From: Neoroseomonas soli
GTDB taxonomy: Bacteria > Pseudomonadota > Alphaproteobacteria > Acetobacterales > Acetobacteraceae
DNA: 64,000 bases
Assembly (NCBI RefSeq): GCF_018129065.1
Contig: NZ_JAAEDM010000010.1
Span: 1 to 64,000, forward strand
Reading direction: 5' to 3'
The notes beneath the pieces were generated by a model. It saw nothing but the letters and a program-made list of their open reading frames with translations, was not told where the DNA came from and searched no databases. The first letter of the stretch is position 1; every line of letters begins with the position of its first letter. Below, piece by piece: positions 27,906-35,152 of the stretch. The position numbers were made by a program, and so were the translations under genes.

Positions 27906-29254
27906 GCCGCCGCCCTCCCGGCTTCGGGCGCCTGGGCGGCCAGGTCGCGCACCAGGCTGCCGAGCCCGTCCAGCCGCAGCCGTACCGCGGCGCCCTCGGC
28001 CCGGACGTCGATGCGGTCCACCAGCAGCCGCACGATGCGCGCCCGTTCGGCGGGGAACAACTCGTCCCACAGTGGCTCGATCCGCTCCAGCGCCAACAGC
28101 ACCTCCTGCTCCGTCACGTCCGGCGCTGTGGCGCGCGCCGCCCGCCAGGTGCCGACCACCATCTCCGGCTGCCGCAGCAGCGCGCGGACCTGAGCGACCA
28201 CCGCCGCCTCGATCTCGCCGGCCGGAACCCGAGGGATTTTCGGCCGCTCCGTCGCGCCGACCTTCAGCACGCCCTGGCTGACATAGTAGCGGTACATCTG
28301 CCCGCCCCGGCCGCGGCTATGGCTCGGCGACATGGCGCGACCGTCGCTGTCGAAGATCAGCCCGCGCAGCAGCGGCGCGGTGGTGTTCCGTGTCCGGTTG
28401 ACCCGCACGCGCGGGCTGACCTGTAGGACGGCGTGCACCGCGTCCCACTGCGTCTGCGCGACGATGGCGTCGTGCTCGCCGGGATAGGCCGTGCCCTTGT
28501 GCACCGCCTCGCCGAGATACACGCGGTTGCTCAGGATCCGGTAGACGTCGCTTTTCGTCAGCGGCCGGCCCCGCTTCGTGGTGGCACCCTCGGCGCGCAG
28601 CACCTGCACCAGCCTGGTGCAGGACTCCAGCTCCACGAAGCCCTGGAAGATCCGCCGCACCAGCGTGGCCTCGGCCTCGTTCACCATCAGTTTCCGCTCG
28701 CGCACGTCGTAGCCGAGCGGCACGAAGCCGCCCATCCACATGCCGCGCTTGCGCGACGCCGCCACCTTGTCGCGGATGCGCTCGCCGATGACCTCTCTTT
28801 CAAATTGCGCAAAGCTGAGCAGGATATTCAGTGTCAGCCGGCCCATGCTGGTCGTCGTGTTGAAGCTCTGCGTGACCGACACGAACGTCACATTGTTCGC
28901 ATCGAACACCTCGACCAGCTTGGTGAAGTCAACCAGCGAGCGGCTCAAGCGATCGATCTTGTAGACCACCACCACATCCACCAGCCCCTCCTGGATGTCA
29001 GCGACGAGGCGCTTCAGGGCGGGGCGTTCGAGTGTTCCGCCGGAGATGCCACCGTCGTCGTAGCGGTCGCGGACGAGCACCCAGCCCTCGGCGCGCTGGC
29101 TGGAGATGTAGGCCTCGCAGGCCTCGCGCTGCGCGTCGAGGGAGTTGAACTCCATATCGAGGCCTTCCTCGCTCGACTTCCGGGTGTAGACCGCGCAGCG
29201 CAGCTTCCGGACGGTCGCCGGCATGGCGGCGGCCGGCTTCGCGTCCCGCTTCAT
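27902..29254 (-). CDS. Large serine recombinase (phage integrase)
   Basis: 450 residues. The N-terminal resolvase domain has the catalytic serine in YTRKSSEEGL (Ser26/27) and the arginine-rich YKIDRLSRSLVDF. FERE...RIRDKVAASR leads into the long helix. A recombinase domain follows (PLGYDVRERKLMVNEAEA, then LTKSDVYRILSNRVYLGEAVHKG). The DNA-binding C-terminus is shorter than in phiC31-type enzymes. It inserts the phage genome without need of a tRNA site. It overlaps DUF2924 upstream and the HTH gene downstream by 4 bases each, forming a compact integration operon at the left end of the prophage. Confidence 0.92.
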   Translation of the reverse strand: MKRDAKPAAAMPATVRKLRCAVYTRKSSEEGLDMEFNSLDAQREACEAYISSQRAEGWVLVRDRYDDGGISGGTLERPALKRLVADIQEGLVDVVVVYKIDRLSRSLVDFTKLVEVFDANNVTFVSVTQSFNTTTSMGRLTLNILLSFAQFEREVIGERIRDKVAASRKRGMWMGGFVPLGYDVRERKLMVNEAEATLVRRIFQGFVELESCTRLVQVLRAEGATTKRGRPLTKSDVYRILSNRVYLGEAVHKGTAYPGEHDAIVAQTQWDAVHAVLQVSPRVRVNRTRNTTAPLLRGLIFDSDGRAMSPSHSRGRGGQMYRYYVSQGVLKVGATERPKIPRVPAGEIEAAVVAQVRALLRQPEMVVGTWRAARATAPDVTEQEVLLALERIEPLWDELFPAERARIVRLLVDRIDVRAEGAAVRLRLDGLGSLVRDLAAQAPEAGRAAA

Positions 29255-29757
29255 GCCGCACTCCGGCTCGGGCGCAGCCCGAAGAACACGCGCCCGTTCC
29301 AGCGCGTGCCGGTGATGGCGCGGGCAATGGCGGAGAGCGACTGGTAGGGCTGGCCGCCGTACTCGTAGCCGGCGCGCGTCACCGTGACGATGTGCTCGAC
29401 GCCCTGATACTCGCGGATCAGCTGCGTTCCGGCGATCGGCTTGTCCTCGCCGCGCATGCGGCGGACGCTGACCTTGCCGCCGTCGAGCTGCTCGCCGAGC
29501 GCCTCAAGCCGGGCCACCGTCTCTGGCTTCAGCCCGCCGTAGGCCAACTCCTGGATCCGGTAGGCGAGCCGGCTCTCCAGGAAGCGCCGGTTGTAGGGCG
29601 GCGGTTCCGTGCCGAAGAGCTCCCGCCACTGCTGCTTCAGCGCGGGCGTGGCGGCCGCCTTCAGGGCAGCGAGCCGGCCCAGCACGTCGGCCGGCGGGAT
29701 GGCAGGTGCGGTGAACGCCGGCGGGGTGGCGGGCTTCGGCTTCGTGGTGCGCGTCAT
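29251..29757 (-). CDS. DUF2924 protein
   Basis: 168 residues: a Thr/Pro/Lys-rich start, then LKQQWRELFGTEPPPYNRRF and LESRLAYRIQELAYGG, and a C-terminal YEYGGQPYQSLSAIARAITG that resembles the DNA-contacting RAMA-like segment found in these proteins. DUF2924 genes nearly always precede a serine recombinase in this order, but no biochemical role is known. The ATG at 29757 gives the family-like start; the stop overlaps the recombinase ATG (ATGA). It is probably the first gene of the integration operon. Confidence 0.82.
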   Translation of the reverse strand: MTRTTKPKPATPPAFTAPAIPPADVLGRLAALKAAATPALKQQWRELFGTEPPPYNRRFLESRLAYRIQELAYGGLKPETVARLEALGEQLDGGKVSVRRMRGEDKPIAGTQLIREYQGVEHIVTVTRAGYEYGGQPYQSLSAIARAITGTRWNGRVFFGLRPSRSAA

Positions 29758-30002
29758 GCGTCTCTCCGGGTGGTCCGGTTTGCATGCAGGCGCTGGGCGG
29801 CCGGGAAGTGTAGCAACCGCTCTCCGCGGTCCGCAGCGTCGCGCGCAGCTTCCGCGGCAGCGCGGCTGCGCAGCCGCAGCAGGCCGCGCGCGAGAACGTC
29901 GCACACCTCGCGGAGGTGGGGTGGGAGGTGGTGATTGGTCGAGGTCGGCAGGGGCATCGCGATCCAACACGCATGGTCCTGCCTGTTATGTACGGATTTG
30001 GG

Positions 30003-30026
30003 GTGGTGCCGTTCTCACGGCACCAC
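30003..30026 (-). terminator. Hairpin after the immunity operon
   Basis: GTGGTGCCGT - TCTC - ACGGCACCAC is a perfect 10-bp stem with a 4-base loop, 15 bases past the minus-strand stop at 30041. No U-run, but a strong structure. The rest of the 29758-30040 gap holds no recognisable gene. Confidence 0.6.
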
Positions 30027-30040
30027 GCGAAGCACCCCGA

Positions 30041-30715
30041 TCACGCCGCCTTCCGCTTTGCCTCCGACCCGAAGATGGCCCAGACATCGCGCAGCCGACG
30101 CTTCATCGTGCTCTCGTCGGGCACCCTGCCGCCCTTCTCGGCAAACCAGCCCTGCACATGCCGGATCAGGGCGCCGAAGGATTCCGGCACGCCCTCGAAG
30201 TAGATCAGACGGCACGCCTCGAGCCGAGCCGCGTCCCAATCATAGATCGCTTGCGAACCACGGGACGTCCCGATCTTCGTACCGATCGTGATGTCATCCA
30301 GCGCTTCTTCTGTGGCCGCGTAGCGCGCGAACTCCTCGTGGCGCACGCCGACCTCGTCACGAATGACGGTGTAGCCGCGATCCTCTTCGCTCGTGCTGAC
30401 CAGGCGCCGATAGCAGCCCGGCTCGGCGGCCAGCCAGAAGATAGTCTGAGATCCATGCCGCAGAACGAACCAGGCATCGTCGGGCTTCAGGTCGACGAGA
30501 CCTTGCATACGAAGGCGGTCATCCGGGATCGGCGCGGCATCACCATCGAGGGCGACCTCGTAATGGCCATCCTCCACCAGCAGGCCAGCCACGGCGGTGC
30601 ATAACTGGATCTTCCGCTCAGATACCAGCACAGACATGTCGAGCAGCGACAGCCCAAGCCGCTCGCACACTTCGTCGATCTGATAGAAGACCTTCTTCTT
30701 CGGCGGGTTTGCCAT
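30041..30715 (-). CDS. Putative phage DNA-binding protein of the immunity operon
   Basis: 224 residues of no named family. The start KKVFYQIDEVCERLGLSLLD looks like the winged-helix or MerR-like beginning of a site-specific DNA-binding protein (ID-EVCERLGLS helix-turn-helix pattern), and the end SFGALIRHVQGWFAEKGGRV with MKRRLRDVWAIF is helical. It is the last gene of the minus-strand immunity operon, 11 bases after the XRE gene, and is followed by a strong hairpin. It may be a regulator or part of lysogeny control. Weakly supported. Confidence 0.55.
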   Translation of the reverse strand: MANPPKKKVFYQIDEVCERLGLSLLDMSVLVSERKIQLCTAVAGLLVEDGHYEVALDGDAAPIPDDRLRMQGLVDLKPDDAWFVLRHGSQTIFWLAAEPGCYRRLVSTSEEDRGYTVIRDEVGVRHEEFARYAATEEALDDITIGTKIGTSRGSQAIYDWDAARLEACRLIYFEGVPESFGALIRHVQGWFAEKGGRVPDESTMKRRLRDVWAIFGSEAKRKAA

Positions 30716-30726
30716 CGCCTCCTCCC

Positions 30727-31008
30727 TCAACCAGCACGCATGCTGCGCAGGCGCCGATAGGCCAGCACGACACGACCCATGTCCTTGCGCATGTCGGGCG
30801 GCAGGCGCTCCGCCTCGACGAACAACGCGTCGAGTGGAATACCGAGAATCGCCGCGGCGCGCTGGACCACCTCATCGCTCGGTGGCCTGTCGAGATTGCG
30901 CTCGATCCGAGACCAGTAGCCAGGGGAGATGCCCATCCGCTCGGCCAGGTCATTGAGCCCGATCGCGAGCTCCGTGCGCCGGGCGCGCACCACATCGCCG
31001 AACGCCAT
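30727..31008 (-). CDS. XRE-family transcriptional regulator
   Basis: 93 residues with a clear helix-turn-helix (RRTELAIGLNDLAERMGISPGYWSRIERNLDRPPSDEVVQRAAAILGI), like Cro/C1-type repressors. It lacks the self-cleavage domain of lambda CI. Its ATG overlaps the ImmA/IrrE stop by one base, so the two are co-translated. The neighbouring divergent promoter region carries repeated GGGGTGCG motifs that are candidate binding sites for it. Confidence 0.85.
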   Translation of the reverse strand: MAFGDVVRARRTELAIGLNDLAERMGISPGYWSRIERNLDRPPSDEVVQRAAAILGIPLDALFVEAERLPPDMRKDMGRVVLAYRRLRSMRAG

Positions 31009-31736
31009 CACACGCCTCCTTCCACCAAGCCGTAGCGCGACAGGCGCACGGCGATGAACCGCTCCGACACACCGAAATCGCCGGCCAGCGCCGCCAGCAC
31101 GCCGGCCAGGACATCGGACGGATTGCCGGCCGCGACGATCGGACTGGCCGGTCGGCCCTGGTGCGGCCCGCGGCAAAGCCGGAGCCCTTCGCTGCGCGCA
31201 TAGGCCAGCAATCGCGTGTGCAGCGGCACCGGCGGCGCCAGCAGAGCGCCCATGAATTCATTGGCGCGGGCCTCGGCGCCACGACCCTGGCGTTCGAGCG
31301 CCCGCGGGGAACTGGCCACCGCATGATAGCGCTGGTCTCCCCTGGCCAGCGCAGCCGGCACGTCGAACAGCAAATGGCCGAGCTCATGCGCCGCCGTGCT
31401 CAGCGCCAGGTCAGGGCGATTGGCTGTCATCGGTCCATTGACCGCGATGTAGGCCCAGCCCGGTTCGTGCGCATCGATGTCGCAGAGGCCGAGCACCGTG
31501 TGGCCGAACTCGTCGCGCAGCGCGCGGCCCAGCTCCCAGGACACGGACAGGCGCTGCTCGTTCACCTCGACCGCGCGACAGGCGTCGATCAGTGCCGGGA
31601 GGGTGAGCGCGAGGCTGTCGGGCTCGCGCGGGATCTGGCGTCGGACCTGGGCGGCGACGGTACGAATGGCTGGGGCAGCTGCGTCCTGGCGCGGGCTGAG
31701 CGCCGCGGCTGCGGGATAGGCGATCGCGATGGACAT
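31008..31736 (-). CDS. ImmA/IrrE family metallopeptidase
   Basis: 242 residues. The zinc-peptidase motif HELGH lies in STAAHELGHLLFD, with downstream AEARANEFMGALLAP, as in ImmA/IrrE proteins. These cleave XRE-type repressors to release prophages or mobile elements. The immediate downstream XRE gene is the natural substrate (established for ICEBs1-type pairs; inferred here). Unusually it is the first gene of the pair. A GTTC-N7-GTTC SOS-type box lies 43 bases upstream, pointing to DNA-damage induction. Confidence 0.88.
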   Translation of the reverse strand: MSIAIAYPAAAALSPRQDAAAPAIRTVAAQVRRQIPREPDSLALTLPALIDACRAVEVNEQRLSVSWELGRALRDEFGHTVLGLCDIDAHEPGWAYIAVNGPMTANRPDLALSTAAHELGHLLFDVPAALARGDQRYHAVASSPRALERQGRGAEARANEFMGALLAPPVPLHTRLLAYARSEGLRLCRGPHQGRPASPIVAAGNPSDVLAGVLAALAGDFGVSERFIAVRLSRYGLVEGGV

Positions 31737-31778
31737 AGGAACCAGGTCCCTGGCTTAGAGATGATCGGGCAACAGTAA

Positions 31779-31793
31779 GTTCACTTTATGTTC
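31779..31793 (-). promoter_or_regulatory. LexA-type SOS box upstream of the ImmA/IrrE operon
   Basis: GTTC-ACTTTAT-GTTC matches the alphaproteobacterial LexA consensus GTTC-N7-GTTC exactly, with an A/T-rich spacer. It lies 43 bases before the minus-strand start at 31736. Confidence 0.65.
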
Positions 31794-31827
31794 CCGTCCG
31801 TGGAGGTGTCCAGCGGTCGCGACGGGA

Positions 31828-31956
31828 GGGGGTGCGGTGATCGCGGCGATCCCGCACCCCCTGGTGCGTAAGTGATTGATGGGCAGTGCTAACGCGTTGA
31901 CTTGTTATGGGGTGCGATGATCGGCGGGGGCGTTCAACGCACCCCTGCGCACCCCC
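31828..31956. promoter_or_regulatory. Divergent control region with repeated GGGGTGCG operators
   Basis: A long palindrome at 31828-31861 has 10-base arms (GGGGGTGCGG and CCGCACCCCC) and inner arms GATCGC and GCGATC. A second near-copy, GGGGTGCGATGATCGG, is at 31909-31924, and inverted CGCACCCC motifs are at 31938-31945 and 31949-31956. TTGACT at 31897-31902 could be a -35. This is the expected place for phage repressor operators, between immunity and early genes. Confidence 0.6.
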
Positions 31957-32030
31957 TTGCCCTAGCCGCACCCCCGACCGCGGCGCTGATCTCGGCTCAT
32001 CGCAATCAACCGAGGCGGAAGGGCCGTGGG

Positions 32031-32615
32031 ATGAGAGAGAAACAGAAATCGCAGGCACATCTTCCTGAAAGTTGGGATGAACGTCAGGTCCGCGTGGCTC
32101 TGGCGGCGGCTCGCTGCCACGCCGCGCGTTTCGCCCGACAGCGTCGCCTGGCCCGGGAGGACCGGGAGGACCTGACCCAGGACATCCTGCTGGTCATCCT
32201 CGAGGCGGGCCAGCGCTTCGACGCCACGCGGGCGTCCTGGGCCACCTTCGTTGCGGTGCTCGCGCGGCGTGCCGTCATCGAGCGGGCGCGGCAGCCATCG
32301 CCGCCGGCGTGCGTGTCCCTCGATGGCGAGTTCGCTGCCGACATCCGCAGTTCGCTCGCGGTGCCACAGGCGGATCCCGACATCGCCGTCGCGTTCGGGC
32401 GCGTCGGCGAGGATCTACCACCGGCACCGCGAGCGCTGCTGCGGCGGATCATCCTGCACCGTGATGTCGCAGCGGCGCGCGACGCCGGCGCTGTCTCTCC
32501 CGCCACTTTCTATCGCGAGCTGCACGACCTGCGCTGCTGGCTGCGTGCGCTCGGCGTGCGTCCTGCGGCGGCAGCACCCATGCGTGCGACGGCGCCGATG
32601 CGATCGGGGCCGTGA
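32031..32615 (+). CDS. Sigma-70-like phage regulatory protein
   Basis: 194 residues. The N-terminal half resembles sigma region 2 (AARCHAARFARQRRLAREDREDLTQDILLVILEA, then RFDATRASWATFVAVLARRAVI). The C-terminal part has a possible region-4 helix-turn-helix (RDVAAARDAGAVSPATFYREL). Related genes lead the early operon of many alphaproteobacterial prophages. It is divergent from the immunity operon. ATG 32031 was chosen because it follows the last operator and starts the conserved part. It may switch on early phage genes (inference). Confidence 0.65.
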   Translation: MREKQKSQAHLPESWDERQVRVALAAARCHAARFARQRRLAREDREDLTQDILLVILEAGQRFDATRASWATFVAVLARRAVIERARQPSPPACVSLDGEFAADIRSSLAVPQADPDIAVAFGRVGEDLPPAPRALLRRIILHRDVAAARDAGAVSPATFYRELHDLRCWLRALGVRPAAAAPMRATAPMRSGP

Positions 32616-32680
32616 GAAGGATTTCGCGCAGATCCGTAAATAACAAAGTGAGCACCACGCGTCGAAGGGAGCCCCACACG

Positions 32681-33064
32681 ATGCACTTCACATCCCCCGA
32701 ATTGCTGTCGAACGAGATCCTGCTGAGCATCGAGGATCTGCTTGACGTCGTGCTGACCGAGAATGGGCTGTGCGACCGCTACGCCGATGCGTCGCCCGGC
32801 GAGGCGATCGTCTATCACATCGGCCTGCTGGCCCGCGATCGCGACAAGGTCGCGTCCGAACTGTCGGCCGAGCGCCGCGAGGATCTCGAAGCCGTCGCGC
32901 GGCGCGTCTGGGCGATGGCGGAAGCCGGTCTCGGTCATCTCGTGCAGCGCCGCGTCGCCGAGGGGCGCTGCGCCTATCTGCTGATCGTCCGGCCGCGGCC
33001 GCTCAGCGCCCGGAGCGCGGCCGGCTACGTGCTGGCCGACCTGCTCGGCCGGGAGGCGGCGTGA
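32681..33064 (+). CDS. Phage early protein, function unknown
   Basis: 127 residues, acidic and helical (IEDLLDVVLTENGLCDRYAD) with a mostly hydrophobic end. Not recognised. It begins at ATG 32681 after a GAAGGGAG ribosome site; its stop overlaps the next gene's ATG by one base. It opens the plus-strand replication and recombination operon that continues to about 41.9 kb. Confidence 0.6.
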   Translation: MHFTSPELLSNEILLSIEDLLDVVLTENGLCDRYADASPGEAIVYHIGLLARDRDKVASELSAERREDLEAVARRVWAMAEAGLGHLVQRRVAEGRCAYLLIVRPRPLSARSAAGYVLADLLGREAA

Positions 33065-33606
33065 TGGAAGCAGCCCGCCGCAACCAACCCACGATCGACG
33101 ACACGCGCCTCCTGCCAATCGGCCAGGTGATCGACCTGCCGGCCGAGCATCTCGCCCTGCTGCAGGAGGAGGCGCGATCCCGTCTCGACATCGCCAAGCG
33201 CGCGCTCGACTGGATCGAGGGTGCCATCGCCATGCGCTACGAGCAGCGCGCCATCGGTGCCCGCGCCGCGGCCGGCAAGGATACCGGCACCGTCCGCTTC
33301 CAGGACGGCAACGTCGAGGTCACCGCCGATCTGCCGAAGAAGGTGGAATGGGACCAGCGCCGGCTCGCCGCGCTCGCCGAGCAGATCCGCGCCGGCGGTG
33401 AGGATCCCGGCGACTATGTCGAGGTCAGCTTCAAGGTGGCCGAGCGCGCCTATGCCGCCTGGCCGGAGCGCATTCGCGGCGCGTTCGAGCCGGCGCGTAC
33501 GGTGCGCACGGGCAAGCCGACCTACCGGCTCACCATCCTCTCCGACACTGAGCGGCGCGACAGCCCGCACGCCGATGTCCCCGCGACCTTCGGGAGGATC
33601 GGCTAA
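33064..33606 (+). CDS. Phage early protein, function unknown
   Basis: 180 residues; the central part (KDTGTVRFQDGNVEVTADLPKKVEWDQRRL) recurs in phage operons just before the RecA-like ATPase gene. LLQEEARSRLDIAKRALDWI is a long helix. It has no recognised catalytic motif. One-base overlaps join it to both neighbours. A role in phage recombination is suggested only by position. Confidence 0.65.
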   Translation: MEAARRNQPTIDDTRLLPIGQVIDLPAEHLALLQEEARSRLDIAKRALDWIEGAIAMRYEQRAIGARAAAGKDTGTVRFQDGNVEVTADLPKKVEWDQRRLAALAEQIRAGGEDPGDYVEVSFKVAERAYAAWPERIRGAFEPARTVRTGKPTYRLTILSDTERRDSPHADVPATFGRIG

Positions 33607-34481
33607 TGGCCCTGCGCATCATCACCGCCGACGAGCGGCTGGCCGAACCGCGCGGCGTCAAGGCCGTGATCTTCGGCAAGAGCGGCATCGGCAAGACCTC
33701 GTTGCTCTGGACGCTGCCCGCAGAGAGCACGCTGTTTATCGACCTCGAGGCCGGCGATCTCGCGGTGCAGGGTTGGTCCGGCTCCTCCATCCGACCGCGG
33801 ACCTGGGAGGACTGCCGCGACCTCGCGCTGTTCCTCGCCGGGCCGAACCCCGCGCTACGCGACGAGCAGGCCTACTCGACCGCGCAGCACGCTCGCGTGC
33901 TGCAGGAGTACGGTGATCCCGCGACGACGGAACGCTTTTCGACGATCTTCGTCGACAGCATCACGGTCGCGGGGCGGCTGTGCTTCCAGTGGTGCCGCGG
34001 CCAGCCCGAGGCGTTCTCTGAGCGCACCGGTAAGCCCGATGTGCGCGGCGCCTACGGGCTGCACGGGCGAGAGATGATCGCCTGGCTCACGCATCTGCAG
34101 CACGCGCGCGGCCGCAACGTGATCTTCGTCGGCATCCTCGACGAGCGCACCGACGACTTCAACCGCAAGGTCTTCGCGCCGCAGATCGACGGCAGCAAGA
34201 CCGGCCAGGAACTGCCGGGCATCGTCGACCAGGTCATCACCATGGCCGAGGTCAAGGACGAGGCAGGCGCGCCGCACCGCGCGCTGGTCTGCCAGACCAT
34301 CAATCCCTGGGGTTTCCCGGCCAAGGACCGCTCCGGCCGCCTCGACCTGATCGAGCCGCCGCATCTCGGCCGCCTGTTCGAGAAGATCGCCGGGCCCGCG
34401 CGCCCGCCGGCAGAGCGCCTCGCCTTGTCAGCGCCGACGCTCGCCGTCCCCGACACCTCCTCCACCACGCCCAGCACCTGA
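33606..34481 (+). CDS. Phage RecA-like ATPase (AAA_24, Sak4-like)
   Basis: 291 residues with Walker A IFGKSGIGKTSLLW (residues about 22-35), Walker B-like TIFVDSITV, and FVGILDERTDDFNRKVFAPQ in the core. Such proteins of the RAD52/Sak4 set act as phage single-strand annealing or recombination ATPases. The following gene probably encodes its single-strand DNA partner, then come a helicase and a Cas4-like nuclease, which together form a recombination module. Confidence 0.75.
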   Translation: MALRIITADERLAEPRGVKAVIFGKSGIGKTSLLWTLPAESTLFIDLEAGDLAVQGWSGSSIRPRTWEDCRDLALFLAGPNPALRDEQAYSTAQHARVLQEYGDPATTERFSTIFVDSITVAGRLCFQWCRGQPEAFSERTGKPDVRGAYGLHGREMIAWLTHLQHARGRNVIFVGILDERTDDFNRKVFAPQIDGSKTGQELPGIVDQVITMAEVKDEAGAPHRALVCQTINPWGFPAKDRSGRLDLIEPPHLGRLFEKIAGPARPPAERLALSAPTLAVPDTSSTTPST

Positions 34482-34493
34482 CGGAGATCCCGC

Positions 34494-35135
34494 ATGGCTT
34501 CCTGGAACGACTACAACGACGCGCGCCAGAACCCGAACCTAATCCCCAAGGGCACCATCGCGAAGGTCCGGCTGACGATCCGCCCGGGCGGCTTCGATGA
34601 TCCGAGCCAGGGCTGGACCGGCGGCTACGCCACGCGGGGCAGCACCGGCGCCGTGTACCTCAACGGCGAATTCACCGTGTCGGAGGGACCCTACGCCAAG
34701 CGCAAGATCTTCACGCTGATCGGCCTCTACAGCCCGAAGGGCCCGGACTGGGCCAACATGGGCCGCTCCTTCGTGCGGGGGATGCTCAACTCCGCGCGCG
34801 GCATCTCCGACAAGGATGTCTCGCCCCAGGCGCAGGCGGCCCGGCGCATCGGCGGCTTCGCGGATCTCGATGGCCTCGAGTTCGTCGCCAAGGTCGATAT
34901 CGGCACAGACGCCAACGGCGAGGAGAAGAACGAGATCCGCATGGCGGTGACGCCCGACCACCGCGGCTATGCCGAGGCGATGGGCGCACACCGCATGTCC
35001 GCCACGGCGCCGGCCTACACGCCGCCGGCGCAGCCGCCCAGCCAACCGGCTGCGCCGATCCCCCACGGCGCCTTTCCCGCCGCGGCCTCCGCGCCGCCCG
35101 CCGGCAACGACCCGCGCCCGGCCTGGGCGCGCTGA
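34494..35135 (+). CDS. Phage protein, possible single-strand DNA-binding partner
   Basis: 213 residues. The first 145 form a beta-rich domain (KGTIAKVRLTIRPGG, GAVYLNGEFTVSEGPYAKRK, FVAKVDIGTDANGEEKNEI). The tail is a flexible Pro/Ala-rich segment, as in many single-strand DNA-binding proteins. The family is not certain. It follows the RecA-like ATPase by 12 bases and precedes the helicase. Confidence 0.6.
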   Translation: MASWNDYNDARQNPNLIPKGTIAKVRLTIRPGGFDDPSQGWTGGYATRGSTGAVYLNGEFTVSEGPYAKRKIFTLIGLYSPKGPDWANMGRSFVRGMLNSARGISDKDVSPQAQAARRIGGFADLDGLEFVAKVDIGTDANGEEKNEIRMAVTPDHRGYAEAMGAHRMSATAPAYTPPAQPPSQPAAPIPHGAFPAAASAPPAGNDPRPAWAR

Positions 35136-35152
35136 GGGGAGGCCCGGCACGC

